Under the pieces are notes generated by a model. It searched no databases and was not told the origin of the DNA. It was given only the letters and a program-made list of their open reading frames with translations. A program made the position numbers and the translations under genes. A stretch of DNA of 64,000 nucleotides, from assembly GCF_014395975.1 (NCBI RefSeq), contig NZ_CP060714.1, positions 2,728,001 through 2,792,000 on the forward strand, written 5' to 3'. The DNA is from Diaphorobacter ruginosibacter (lineage in GTDB: Bacteria > Pseudomonadota > Gammaproteobacteria > Burkholderiales > Burkholderiaceae_C). Below, in pieces: positions 51,995-60,474 of this stretch; the stretch's first letter is position 1; every line of letters starts with the position of its first letter.

Positions 51995-52318
51995 ATGACT
52001 CACGTCGTCACCGAAAACTGCATCAAGTGCAAATACACCGATTGCGTCGATGTTTGCCCCGTTGATTGCTTCCGCGAAGGCCCGAACTTCCTGATCATCG
52101 ACCCCGATGAGTGCATTGACTGCGCCGTCTGCATCCCCGAGTGCCCTGCCAACGCCATCTTTGCCGAGGAAGACCTGCCGGCAGACCAGATCGCGTTCAT
52201 CAAGATCAATGCCGACCTGTCGCCCAAGTACAAGAGCATCACCAAGCGCAAGGAAGCGCTGCCCGATGCCGACGACTGGAACGGCAAGCCCGACAAGATC
52301 CAGTTCCTGGACCAGTGA
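51995..52318 (+). CDS. fdxA: 7Fe ferredoxin FdxA
   Basis: 107 residues, the usual length of 3Fe-4S/4Fe-4S ferredoxins of the FdxA type. CIKCKYTDCVDVCPVDCF supplies one cluster set and CIDCAVCIPECPANAIF the second. The long C-terminal helix (INADLSPKYKSITKRKEALPDA) is typical. It carries low-potential electrons; the flavoprotein reductase 49 bp downstream is the likely partner, and CysI upstream a possible acceptor. Confidence 0.95.
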   Translation: MTHVVTENCIKCKYTDCVDVCPVDCFREGPNFLIIDPDECIDCAVCIPECPANAIFAEEDLPADQIAFIKINADLSPKYKSITKRKEALPDADDWNGKPDKIQFLDQ

Positions 52319-52367
52319 GCCCAGGGGGCCGAGCCCCATGGCCCGGCCCTGATGGCGTTCAGAGCGC

Positions 52368-53441
52368 ATGACAATCCTTCACGCAGCCACTGACTCCGCC
52401 CCCTCCGAGGCCTCGGCACTGGAGGTGGATGCGGTCGTCCTGGGCGCCGGCCCCGTGGGGCTCTTCCAGGTGTTCCAGCTGGGCCTGCAGGGCATTCAGG
52501 CGCACCTCGTCGATGCACTGCCGCATGTAGGCGGCCAGTGCGCCGAGCTCTATCCCGACAAGCCCATCTACGACATTCCCGGAACCCCCGTCTGCACCGG
52601 CCGCGAGCTGGTGGCGCAATTGCAGGCGCAGATCGCGCCGTTCAAGCCGGCCATGCATCTGGCTCAGCAGGTGTCGTCGCTGGCCTTGCAGGACGACGGC
52701 CGCATCCTGCTGCAGACCACGGCGGGCGTTGCATTGCTTGCCCGCATCGCGGTGATCGCCGCGGGTGTGGGTGCCTTCGTGCCCAAGACCGTGAAGGCCG
52801 AGGGCATCGAGGCCTGGGTCGGCACGCAGGTGTTCTATCACCCCTCCTCCGTGCAGGCCGCGACGGACAGGCACGTCGTCGTGCATGGTGGCGACGAGGG
52901 CGCCGTGCGCGCCGCCATTGAAAGCGCGCAGATCGCCCGCAGCGTGACGCTGCTGCATCGCCGCGACGTGTTCCAGGCCCCGGACGACCTGCTGGCACAA
53001 CTGCAGGCGCTTCGCGACGCCGGCAGCATCAAGGTGCTGGCAGCGCAGATCACCGGCGTGCAGGCCTCGGGCGATGGCCGCCTGTCGGCGCTGCAGGTGC
53101 TGGATGCAGCTGGCACGGAACAGGCACTGCCGCTCGACCTGTTGCTCGCCTACCTGGGCATCTCGCCCAAGCTCGGGGCCCTGGCCGACTGGGGCATGGC
53201 CATCGAGCGCAAGCAGCTGGTGGTAGACACAGCCACCTTCGCCACCAGCCTCAAGGGTGTCTATGCCGTGGGCGACATCAACACCTATCCAGGCAAGCGC
53301 AAGTTGATCCTGTGCGGTTTCCACGAGGCCACGCTGGCGGCCTTCGCCGCAGCCGAATATCTGACGGGCGAGGCGGTTCTGCTGCAATACACCACGACCA
53401 GCACCCGACTGCACGAGCGGCTGGGTGTGCGGCACGACTGA
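52368..53441 (+). CDS. Ferredoxin-NADP reductase-like flavoprotein (thioredoxin-reductase fold)
   Basis: 357 residues. FAD-binding VVLGAGPVGLFQVFQLGLQG, then LPHVGGQCAELYPDKPIYDIPG, which is characteristic of the TrxR-like FNR family (YumC type). The NADPH domain region has the VVHGGDEGAVRAAIES motif, and GVYAVGDINTYPGKRKLILCGFHEATLAA closes the FAD domain. The redox-active C-x-x-C of thioredoxin reductase is absent, as expected for an FNR. It follows fdxA by 49 bp. Confidence 0.92.
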   Translation: MTILHAATDSAPSEASALEVDAVVLGAGPVGLFQVFQLGLQGIQAHLVDALPHVGGQCAELYPDKPIYDIPGTPVCTGRELVAQLQAQIAPFKPAMHLAQQVSSLALQDDGRILLQTTAGVALLARIAVIAAGVGAFVPKTVKAEGIEAWVGTQVFYHPSSVQAATDRHVVVHGGDEGAVRAAIESAQIARSVTLLHRRDVFQAPDDLLAQLQALRDAGSIKVLAAQITGVQASGDGRLSALQVLDAAGTEQALPLDLLLAYLGISPKLGALADWGMAIERKQLVVDTATFATSLKGVYAVGDINTYPGKRKLILCGFHEATLAAFAAAEYLTGEAVLLQYTTTSTRLHERLGVRHD

Positions 53442-53474
53442 CCGCCGGCCCGGCGCCGCCGGTTTATCAGCACA

Positions 53475-54263
53475 TCAGCGCATCACCAATCCGCCATCGA
53501 CGAACAGCACCTGCCCGGTCATGAACCCGCCAAGGTCCGAGGCGAGGAACAGAACCGGCCCCGCCACATCCTCGGGCTGCGCCAGGCGCCTGAGCGGCGT
53601 CGCCGCCATCAGCGACTCCCGGAACGACTCCCTCGTGCCCTGGGTTCCCTGCGTGGGATAGACCAGCCCCGGTGCCACGCAGTTCACGCGCACCCCCACA
53701 GGCCCCAGCTCGCTGGCCAGGTTGCGGCTGAAGGTCACCAGCGCGCCCTTCGACGTGGTGTAGTCGTGATACGGCACCACGGGGTTCTCCACCAGATTGG
53801 TGACGATGTTGACGATGCTGCCCCGCGCGCGCCGGCGCATCTGCGGCAGCACGGCACGGCACACGTTGAAGGTGGCCCCGACCGCCCCATCGAACTGCGC
53901 CTGGTAGTCGCTCCACTGCAGATCGTCGAAGCGGCTGCGCTGCTCGGGATTGAAGGGATAGGGCCGGAACGCATTGTTGACCACGATGTCGATCGTGCCG
54001 GCCTCACGCACGATGGCGTCCACCATGTCCCGCACCTGAGCCTCCGATCCCACGTCGGCCTTCACGGCCCAGGCATCACCGCCGGCCGCCTCGCACGCCG
54101 CCACGGTGCGCGCCGCGGCCTCGTCATTGCGCAGATGGTTGATGGCCACCAGGGCCCCTTCGCGCGCGAACGCGGTGGCAATCGCCGCGCCAATGCCCCG
54201 GCTTGCACCGGTGACCAGCACCACCTTGCCGCGCAGGTTCATTGCGGAGGACGGCTGCACCAT
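53475..54263 (-). CDS. SDR oxidoreductase at the end of the TPP-riboswitch operon
   Basis: 262 residues. The cofactor motif is VTGASRGIG, with VVNNAFRPYPF, NIVTNLVENP in the Ser region and Y-T-T-S-K (YxxxK). GGGAG lies 6 nt before the ATG at 54263, which itself is one base after the preceding stop. It resembles 3-oxoacyl-ACP reductase-like SDRs; NAD(P)H-dependent reduction of a carbonyl is expected. In context it could reduce the aldehyde produced by the LuxC-like enzyme to an alcohol. Confidence 0.9.
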   Translation of the reverse strand: MVQPSSAMNLRGKVVLVTGASRGIGAAIATAFAREGALVAINHLRNDEAAARTVAACEAAGGDAWAVKADVGSEAQVRDMVDAIVREAGTIDIVVNNAFRPYPFNPEQRSRFDDLQWSDYQAQFDGAVGATFNVCRAVLPQMRRRARGSIVNIVTNLVENPVVPYHDYTTSKGALVTFSRNLASELGPVGVRVNCVAPGLVYPTQGTQGTRESFRESLMAATPLRRLAQPEDVAGPVLFLASDLGGFMTGQVLFVDGGLVMR

Positions 54264-54264
54264 C

Positions 54265-55284
54265 TCAGGCTCCCGGCAGCAGGCTGGCATCGACCACGTC
54301 GGACACCTTGATCTGGCGTTCCACCATGCCCAGCGCACGGTAGGTATCGGCCCCCTTCTGCAGTGCCGCGAGATCGAATTGGCCCAGCCGCGCCACGCCA
54401 CCCGTCGCGGGCAGCGACGCGGCATTGCGCAACTTGATGATCTCCAGGTTGACGTCGCGCTGCGTGCCGTCGATGGCGCGCTTGCCCGCCAGCACGGCGG
54501 CCTCTTCGGGATGGGCCAGCATCCACGCCGCGCTGTCGCGATAGCCCTTGAGAAAGGCCTTGAGGGCATCCTTCTTCTGGCGCAGCACCTCTTCACGCAC
54601 CACGAACATGTCGCTTGAAATGTTCAGATAATCGCTGACCTGCATGACGTTGATCTCGCCCAGGCCCTTGCGCAGGCCCACGGCCAGGCCGGTGTCGGTG
54701 GCCGCCGTGGCATCGACCTGCCCCTGCATCAGCGGCGCGAAATTGAGCAGGCCCGTCACCACGATGGTCACGTCGGACTCCTTGAGCCCCGCCTGGTGCA
54801 GCATCACCAGCAGGTTCTGGCGCGTGCCGCTCGAGAGGCTGTAGACGCCGATCTTCTTGCCCTTCAGGTCCGCGGGCTTGTGGATTCCCGCCGACTTGAG
54901 CGACACCACGTTGAACACGTTCTGCGGGTAGATGTCGTAGATGGCGACCAGCTTCTCGCCCTTGTCCAGCGCCATGAAGAACGAGCCCGGATCGGTGAAG
55001 GCGACATCGGCCTGGCCGCTGAGCATGTTGCGGATGGCGTCCCCGCCGCCTGCTCCGGGCAGATAGGTGAGATCCACGCCGCGCGCCTTGAAGAAGCCCT
55101 TGTCCGGCTCGGCCAGGATGTTCGTGATCTCGCTGATGGGCTTGCTCCAGCCTGCCAGCCGGATCTTGTGCTGTGCGGTCGAGGCCATGGCCGCCCCCGT
55201 CAGTGCAAGGCCGGTGATACCGGCGCAGGCGCCCAGCAGGTCACGGCGGGAGATGAACGGTGAAGAAGTGGATCTCATGGACAT
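54265..55284 (-). CDS. ABC transporter substrate-binding protein, NMT1/THI5-like (ThiY type)
   Basis: 339 residues. A twin-arginine-like signal (SRRDLLGACAGITGLALTGAAMAS) precedes KIRLAGWSKPISEITNILAEPDKGFFKARGVDLTYLPGAGGGDAIRNMLSGQADVAFTDPGS, a SsuA/TauA/NMT1 fold. The G-G-G-D segment and the NMT1 architecture fit pyrimidine-type ligands, but aliphatic sulfonate-type binders share the fold. The riboswitch upstream of the operon points to a thiamin-related ligand. It begins 5 bp after the permease stop. Confidence 0.85.
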   Translation of the reverse strand: MSMRSTSSPFISRRDLLGACAGITGLALTGAAMASTAQHKIRLAGWSKPISEITNILAEPDKGFFKARGVDLTYLPGAGGGDAIRNMLSGQADVAFTDPGSFFMALDKGEKLVAIYDIYPQNVFNVVSLKSAGIHKPADLKGKKIGVYSLSSGTRQNLLVMLHQAGLKESDVTIVVTGLLNFAPLMQGQVDATAATDTGLAVGLRKGLGEINVMQVSDYLNISSDMFVVREEVLRQKKDALKAFLKGYRDSAAWMLAHPEEAAVLAGKRAIDGTQRDVNLEIIKLRNAASLPATGGVARLGQFDLAALQKGADTYRALGMVERQIKVSDVVDASLLPGA

Positions 55285-55289
55285 GGCAA

Positions 55290-56105
55290 TCAGGTGTTGG
55301 CGCGAGGGCGCGAGCCGGAGGAAGCAGAAGATGCAGATGAATCGGAAGAGGCGTGCGAGCGCAGCAGGCGGCGCTCCAGCACGATGCAAAGCTGGTACAG
55401 GATGAGGCCCATGGCCGCAATGAGCACCAGGGCGGCAAACATGAGCGTGGTGTCCATCATGCCCTGGGCCGCGATCACCACGGCGCCCAGGCCCTGGCTT
55501 GCGCCCATGAACTCGGCCACGACCGCACCCACCAGCGCCAGCACCACGGCCACGCGCAGGCCCGCCAGAATGGCCGGCAGCCCCATGGGCAGCTTGAGCC
55601 GCAGCAGCGTCTGCCAGCGCGTGGCGCCGAGCATGCGAAACAGCTGCAGTCGCTGCGCGTCGACCTGCCTCAGGCCCGTCAGCGTGTTTTCCATCAGCGG
55701 AAAGAAGCAGATCAGCGCCGTGATCAGAACCGTTGGCAGCATGCCGAAGCCGAACCACAGGACGAAGAGCGGCGCAAGCGCCAGCTTGGGCACGACCTGG
55801 CTCACCACCACATAGGGCTTGAGCACACGTTCAAGCCACTCCGACTCGGCGAGCGCCATTCCCGCAAGCAGCCCCACGCCGGCACCGATGGCAAGGCCCC
55901 AGAGCACGGCCTGCAGCGTGGACCACACATGCGGCCAGAAATAGCCCGACACCACGCCCGACCACAGCGACGCGATCACGGCGGACGGTGCAGGCAGCAC
56001 CAGCGCCGACACGGCCCATTGGCGCACCATCACCTCCCAGGCGCCGAGCAGCAAGGCGAGCAGCGCGGCGGAGACGATCCGCGCCTTGAAAGGCGAAATC
56101 GTCAT
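55290..56105 (-). CDS. ABC transporter permease (NitT/TauT/ThiX type)
   Basis: 271 residues with six predicted helices. The EAA loop is AESEWLERVLKPYVVVSQVVPKLALAPLFVLWFG region plus RMLGATRWQTLLRLKLPMGLPAILAGLRVA. It pairs with the ATPase (4-bp overlap) and the binding protein. Ligand inferred only from riboswitch control. Confidence 0.88.
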   Translation of the reverse strand: MTISPFKARIVSAALLALLLGAWEVMVRQWAVSALVLPAPSAVIASLWSGVVSGYFWPHVWSTLQAVLWGLAIGAGVGLLAGMALAESEWLERVLKPYVVVSQVVPKLALAPLFVLWFGFGMLPTVLITALICFFPLMENTLTGLRQVDAQRLQLFRMLGATRWQTLLRLKLPMGLPAILAGLRVAVVLALVGAVVAEFMGASQGLGAVVIAAQGMMDTTLMFAALVLIAAMGLILYQLCIVLERRLLRSHASSDSSASSASSGSRPRANT

Positions 56106-56848
56106 GTGCCGGCCCCGTCCATCGAGGCACGCACCCGCGCGCAGTAGTCATTGAAGACCGCTCCGTGGCGCAGGGCCTGTGTGCGCGGCTCGGGCAGGTC
56201 GATGACGATGTCGTCCACGATGCGGCCACCGTGCATGAGCGCAATGCGGTCTCCCACATAGACGGCCTCGTTGATGTCGTGCGTCACGAACAGCACGGTG
56301 GTTCCGCGCTCGCGGCAGGTGCGAAGCAGGTCGTCCTGCAGCTCGGCACGGGTGATGGCGTCGAGGGCCGCGAAGGGCTCATCCAGCAACAGCAGCGGCG
56401 GCTCCAGGATCAGGGAGCGCGCCAGGGCCACCCGGCTTTGCTGGCCGCCGGAGAGCTGGCGCGGAAAGCGCTGCGCGTGGCCCGCGAGCCCCAGTTGATC
56501 GAGCGACTGCAGCGCCCGCTGTTCGTCCTGGACGGTGGGTTTGCGCTGCAGCGACACCGGCAGCAGCACGTTGCCAAGCACCGGGAGCCAGTCAAGCAGC
56601 GTGGGCGCCTGGAACATGAAGCCCACCTGCGGCCCAGGCGCAGCCAGTTCGCTGCCACGCAGCACGACCCGGCCCGACTGCGGGTGCAGCAACCCCGCCG
56701 CCAGTTGCAGCAGCGTGGTCTTGCCGCAGCCGCTGCGACCCAGCAGGCAATGGAACTCGCCCGCCTGCATGCGCCAATCCACGCCATCGACCACGGGAGG
56801 ACGATGGGGATAGGTGAAGACGACCCGTTCGATCTCGAGAAACGCCAT
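56102..56848 (-). CDS. ABC transporter ATP-binding protein (NitT/TauT/ThiZ type)
   Basis: 248 residues. Walker A LLGRSGCGKTTLL, Q-loop FMFQAPTLLDWLPVLGNVLLP, signature LSGGQQSRVALARSL, Walker B LLLLDEPFAALD and H-loop FVTHDINEAV. The Q-loop sequence is typical of the taurine/nitrate/pyrimidine importers. It starts 1 bp after the LuxC-like gene stop. Confidence 0.92.
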   Translation of the reverse strand: MAFLEIERVVFTYPHRPPVVDGVDWRMQAGEFHCLLGRSGCGKTTLLQLAAGLLHPQSGRVVLRGSELAAPGPQVGFMFQAPTLLDWLPVLGNVLLPVSLQRKPTVQDEQRALQSLDQLGLAGHAQRFPRQLSGGQQSRVALARSLILEPPLLLLDEPFAALDAITRAELQDDLLRTCRERGTTVLFVTHDINEAVYVGDRIALMHGGRIVDDIVIDLPEPRTQALRHGAVFNDYCARVRASMDGAGT

Positions 56849-56849
56849 G

Positions 56850-58343
56850 TCAGTCCGCGTACCGCGCAAGGGGCTGCGCCGCCTGTTCGGCCGATGCCTC
56901 GATCTCCGCCATGCGCACCAGGTCCAGCAGATTGAAGCGCCCGTCGTGGTGCCAGCCCGCATCGGGCATGCTCATGGAGCCGATCGCACAGATGCGCGTG
57001 ACACCCGCGGCACCCAGCAGGCCAGCCAGCCGGTAGAGTTCCTCCGGCGTGGCGGCAACGCCCGCGGTCTGCAGGAACTCGCGCTGTTGCCGGGCAAGAG
57101 GCACAACCTCATCGAGGCTGTCCACGGCAACCACCGCAATGGTCCGGTACGAGGCCGTGGGCGCCAGCGGCAGAGCATGGTCGCTGAATGCCACGCTCCA
57201 GGGAGCATCGTTCGCACCGATCAGCATTTCGTCGCCTTCGCTGTCCCCCGCGCCCGCTGCACCCGCTGCACCCGCCATCGCGCGCCACTCGATGGCCTGC
57301 TGCCATCCGGCAACGGCGCTGCCCTCCTCCAGTTCCAGCGTCCGCCGTGGAAAGCGGCGCTGCAGATTGGCCAGCTCGGCGGCCAGGTAGTCCGCAAAGG
57401 CACGCGGCGAAACCGCTGCGCCGCGCTCCACGTAGAACACATGGGGCGAGTAGCACCCCTGCTGGTCGTAACGCATCACATCCCACGCGGCAAGGCGCGC
57501 GACCGATGGCGCCTTGAGCGTGTCGAGCGCAGCGGCCGCAATGAGGCCCAGGCCCAGTTTGTGGCCGTGGGGCAAAAAACGCGTGGTCACCGGCAGACGC
57601 CGGCGCAGTGCATCGAGCGTGGGATTGCCGCCATAGGCCAGCACCGTGTCGGCCTCGCCATAGAGGGCGTCCGCATCCTCGCCACCCGCGCCGCGCCACC
57701 ACACCACCGCCATGCATTCGGCCAATGGCGGATGCAGCTCGGCGAGCAGGCGCGCAAACCAGCCTGCGAACAGCGGCTCCGCGCTGGCCAGCTTGCCGAT
57801 GCCGGGCGCCTTCACCAGCAGGCCGCAAACCGTGCTCCACAGCGACAGCGCAGGCACATTGCCGGCCCAGCTGTGCACGAGCAGATCGGGGCCGAAGGCG
57901 CGCACAGCACCGCCCTTGGGTGCCGGCTGAAAGCCGTCGAGCACCGCGGGGTTGGCGAAGTCCTCCGCCACGAAGCGCCTCAACTGCGGGGCGCGGAAGG
58001 TCTTGAAGAAGCCTGTCAGGCCCAGGCGGACCATGTCCGCGTCATACCCGCTCACCACCGGCAGCCAGGCCTCCGCCTGCTGCCGGCAGGGGTCCTCTCG
58101 GTCGAGCAGGCGCGCCATCGCGCGATCGATCACATCGATGATGTCCGCCACTGGCATCGTGCGCAGATGGCGATCTGCGGCATCGCGCACCCGGTAGGCC
58201 AACGCCTGCATCTGCGCACCGGTCAGCATCGGCACAGATACCTCGAGCCGCACGCCGTCGCGCTCGAAGGGCAGCACCTGCCACCGCACCTCGTCCTCGC
58301 TCAGGCCCGGCAGCCACCCTGCCGTGATCCGCTGCGTTGTCAT
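56850..58343 (-). CDS. LuxC-like acyl-CoA/acyl-protein reductase
   Basis: 497 residues of the LuxC (PF05893-type) aldehyde dehydrogenase superfamily. AGNVPALSLWSTVCGLLVKAPGIGKLAS is the family's nucleotide-binding segment and RYDQQGCYSPHVFYVE contains the nucleophilic Cys297. LuxC proteins accept an acyl group and reduce it to an aldehyde with NADPH. No luciferase (luxAB) genes are present. It overlaps the LuxE-like gene by 4 bp and precedes the ABC genes. Reduction of an activated heterocyclic acid is the inferred role here. Confidence 0.88.
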   Translation of the reverse strand: MTTQRITAGWLPGLSEDEVRWQVLPFERDGVRLEVSVPMLTGAQMQALAYRVRDAADRHLRTMPVADIIDVIDRAMARLLDREDPCRQQAEAWLPVVSGYDADMVRLGLTGFFKTFRAPQLRRFVAEDFANPAVLDGFQPAPKGGAVRAFGPDLLVHSWAGNVPALSLWSTVCGLLVKAPGIGKLASAEPLFAGWFARLLAELHPPLAECMAVVWWRGAGGEDADALYGEADTVLAYGGNPTLDALRRRLPVTTRFLPHGHKLGLGLIAAAALDTLKAPSVARLAAWDVMRYDQQGCYSPHVFYVERGAAVSPRAFADYLAAELANLQRRFPRRTLELEEGSAVAGWQQAIEWRAMAGAAGAAGAGDSEGDEMLIGANDAPWSVAFSDHALPLAPTASYRTIAVVAVDSLDEVVPLARQQREFLQTAGVAATPEELYRLAGLLGAAGVTRICAIGSMSMPDAGWHHDGRFNLLDLVRMAEIEASAEQAAQPLARYAD

Positions 58344-59422
58344 GCAGCGCCGGCCTTCACGAACTCCTCCACGGCCAGGGAGCAGCCCTTGGCGGCCGCA
58401 CCCTCCGCACGTCCCAGCAACAGGAAACCGCCGTCGGCCCACAGTCCCACGTCCTCGGTCAGGATGGTGGAAACCGCGTTGTAGTTGCCCAGGTCGCAAT
58501 GCACCAGGATGCCGCGCTCACCGGGTGCGACGTCCCGGCCCGTGACCGGCTCGACCAGGCGCGAACGAATCCAGTGGGGCCCCGACTTCACCGAGGGCAG
58601 CACGGCATTGCCATCGTCATAGAACTGCGTGCTCAGCTCCGTCATGCCGTACATGTTGATGCAGTGCGAGCGCGGCACGCCCAGCAGCCGCGACAGATCC
58701 GCATAGAACGCCTCGAGCGGCAATTCGCGCGACTGGCCCTTGTAGCCGCCGGTGTCCAGAATGCGGCTGCCCGCGGGCAGGCGAAAGCTCCGGCCCTGCT
58801 CGGAAAGCGCGTCCATCACATGCACCAGGCTGAAGCTCGCGCCCAGCAAGGCATACGGCAAGCCACTCGCCTCGGCGGATTCCAGCGCGGCACACAGGCC
58901 GGCCATGTCGATGCCTTCCGGCGTGAGGAAGTAGCGGCTATCGCCAGAGCCGAACTCGGACTTCGCGAGCGCCAGGTAATGCGCGAGAGACGAGTTGGGC
59001 ATGGCCTGCTCGTCCGGAAAGAGGATGCCCATCGGCATGCGCTCCACGCCATGCATGAAGCGCTGCGCGAAATTGCGCTTCATCGACAGGTCGTAGACAT
59101 CCAGCCGGGGATGGAAATGCCGTCCCCTCGCCGCGCGCCCCGTGGTGCCGCTGGTCATGAAAACGCGCTCGCCGGCCGAAGCCGGCTCGCTGCGCAGCTC
59201 CATGGCCTTGAATGCATCGATGGGCACGGCAGGAATGTCGCGCCACGACTTCACGCTGCGCAGCGTGGTGCCACGGCGCACGCAAAAATTGCGGAACGGC
59301 AGGTTGGATTCGTACTGGTGGGCGAACAGCCGCAGGGCGAGTGAATCAAACTGATCGTCGCTGCTGGCATCCATGCGGATGAATGCAAGCAGGTCGGCGA
59401 CCAGCGCGGCGGACTTGTCCAT
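58340..59422 (-). CDS. LuxE-like acyl-protein synthetase
   Basis: 360 residues. The adenylate-forming motif is VFMTSGTTGRAARGRH; INMYGMTELSTQFYD and the C-terminal GRAEGAAAKGCSLAVEEF with Cys347 match LuxE, where a C-terminal Cys is acylated before transfer to LuxC. It activates a carboxylic acid with ATP. AAGGAAG precedes the ATG at 59422 and can be occluded by a hairpin. It is the first gene after the TPP riboswitch. Confidence 0.88.
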   Translation of the reverse strand: MDKSAALVADLLAFIRMDASSDDQFDSLALRLFAHQYESNLPFRNFCVRRGTTLRSVKSWRDIPAVPIDAFKAMELRSEPASAGERVFMTSGTTGRAARGRHFHPRLDVYDLSMKRNFAQRFMHGVERMPMGILFPDEQAMPNSSLAHYLALAKSEFGSGDSRYFLTPEGIDMAGLCAALESAEASGLPYALLGASFSLVHVMDALSEQGRSFRLPAGSRILDTGGYKGQSRELPLEAFYADLSRLLGVPRSHCINMYGMTELSTQFYDDGNAVLPSVKSGPHWIRSRLVEPVTGRDVAPGERGILVHCDLGNYNAVSTILTEDVGLWADGGFLLLGRAEGAAAKGCSLAVEEFVKAGAA

Positions 59423-59428
59423 GAACTT

Positions 59429-59461
59429 CCTTCGGGCAGCAGATGCGCAATGCTCCGAAGG
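59429..59461 (-). promoter_or_regulatory. Ribosome-binding-site hairpin (expression platform)
   Basis: In the transcript CCTTCGG (59461-59455) can pair with CCGAAGG (59435-59429). The second arm contains part of the Shine-Dalgarno sequence of the LuxE-like gene. It sits between the TPP aptamer and the start codon, so it is a candidate translation switch. Confidence 0.55.
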
Positions 59462-59494
59462 CTCCCCGTCCACTGCATGAGGACATCAGGGGAT

Positions 59495-59573
59495 CCGCTC
59501 TTCTTCCGCCGGAACGACCCGGGTCAAGTTCTCGGGTGTGGATCTCAGCACCTATGCGTGCACCCCGGAGCGG
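59495..59573 (-). promoter_or_regulatory. TPP riboswitch upstream of the LuxE/LuxC/ABC/SDR operon
   Basis: Reverse-strand sequence: P1 arms CCGCTC (59573-59568) and GAGCGG (59500-59495). Inside are GGGGTGC, the core GCTGAGAT, then ACCCGAGAACTTGACCCGGG and CGGCGGAAGA, in the order and spacing of the THI-box (GGGGTGC, CTGAGA, ACCC-GAACCTGATC-GGG, GCGTAGGGA). The aptamer is compact, with no long P3 extension. It starts about 150 nt before the LuxE-like start codon. Confidence 0.9.
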
Positions 59574-59623
59574 CCACTATCTTAACGCATCGTCAACGCA
59601 TCCGTGCGGTGCGAATGCCCGGG

Positions 59624-60193
59624 TCAGTTGGAGCCGTGAATGGTGTCGGAGACTTCCACATACAGCGCACTCAGCAGATCCGACAGGCGGCCCGCCTGGT
59701 GCGAGAACTCGCCCGAGTTCAACTCCTGCAGCGCCTCGGAGGTGCGGCGCTCCATGTGCAACTGCACGACGCGGCCCACGGATTGATGGAACATGCCGTG
59801 CGACGCCTTCAGTTCACCAAACGACGGCAAGTGGCCGAAGCCCGCAGCGCCGGCACCGTTGATCCACTGCCCCAGGGCGCACTGATCGTCCCTGCAGAGT
59901 GCGCGGTGGTCGAGGCGATCCCTCGGCTGGCTCTGAAGGTAGCCCTGCAGCCGTTCCTTCCACTGGCGGTGTTCCTGCATGGCCGCAGCGAAATCGAGGC
60001 CCCACGGGCTCTGCTCCTCCAGCCCGGATCCGGAAGCGGGGGCGCGAGTGTCGGGCTGGGACAGCGGAAACTGCAGCACGGTCGCACCACGCGCACGCGT
60101 TGCATCAACCGCCGTGTCGGCCTGACCTCGGGTACCTGTCAGGGCAGGCCCTGCGCCATGCTGCGCCCTGCTCAACCATTGAAACCATCCCAT
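59624..60193 (-). CDS. CZB (chemoreceptor zinc-binding) domain protein
   Basis: 189 residues. The zinc-binding pattern is complete: H in AAMQEHRQWKERL, C-x-x-D-x-C-x-L-G-x-W in LCRDDQCALGQWING, and the H-x-x-F-H of LKASHGMFHQSVGRV. No methyl-accepting or HAMP domain is present, so it is a free-standing soluble CZB protein; such domains sense zinc or hypochlorite. AAGGAGG lies 5 nt before the ATG at 60193. It is upstream of the TPP operon on the same strand but separated by the riboswitch. Confidence 0.85.
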   Translation of the reverse strand: MGWFQWLSRAQHGAGPALTGTRGQADTAVDATRARGATVLQFPLSQPDTRAPASGSGLEEQSPWGLDFAAAMQEHRQWKERLQGYLQSQPRDRLDHRALCRDDQCALGQWINGAGAAGFGHLPSFGELKASHGMFHQSVGRVVQLHMERRTSEALQELNSGEFSHQAGRLSDLLSALYVEVSDTIHGSN

Positions 60194-60441
60194 GGCCGCC
60201 TCCTTCACTGCCGAACCAGCCTGTGCGACGCGACAGATGTCACTTTATAGAGGCTTGCTGGATATTTTTCAATTACATTTTTAACAAATAAGCACATATT
60301 GATGCATGCATAAGCAGTCCGGCGCCAGGGCATGCCATGCGCTGCCTGAGGTCACCGAAAGACGCCGCCGGCACCAGCAGCCCAATCAATATTGACCAAT
60401 TGATTGATATTGCCCATCTTAAATTGCCAAAAACCAAATAA

Positions 60442-60474
60442 CAAACAAAATTTAAAAAAATCAAATTTTGTTTG
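60442..60474. repeat. AT-rich 12-bp perfect inverted repeat in the gene-free interval 60194-60551
   Basis: CAAACAAAATTT (60442-60453) and AAATTTTGTTTG (60463-60474) are exact complements around a 9-nt A-rich loop. About 50 bp before it, AATCAAT/ATTGATT form another dyad (60384-60404). The interval is far more AT-rich than the window average and holds no gene; it must contain the promoters of the CZB gene and of the riboswitch-cytX transcript. Confidence 0.6.

Noticed and set aside
53442..53474. GC-rich self-complementary sequence between two convergent gene ends
   Set aside because: Contains CGGCGCCG but no stable long stem with a T run; not called as a terminator.
56165..58484. Plus-strand frames of 256 and 556 codons across the ABC ATPase and LuxC-like genes
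   Set aside because: Shadows of well-supported minus-strand genes; His/Arg/Gln-rich composition typical of antisense translation.
56850..59422. Bioluminescence (lux) operon
   Set aside because: Only LuxC- and LuxE-like genes are present, without luxA, luxB or luxD, and the operon is under a TPP riboswitch.
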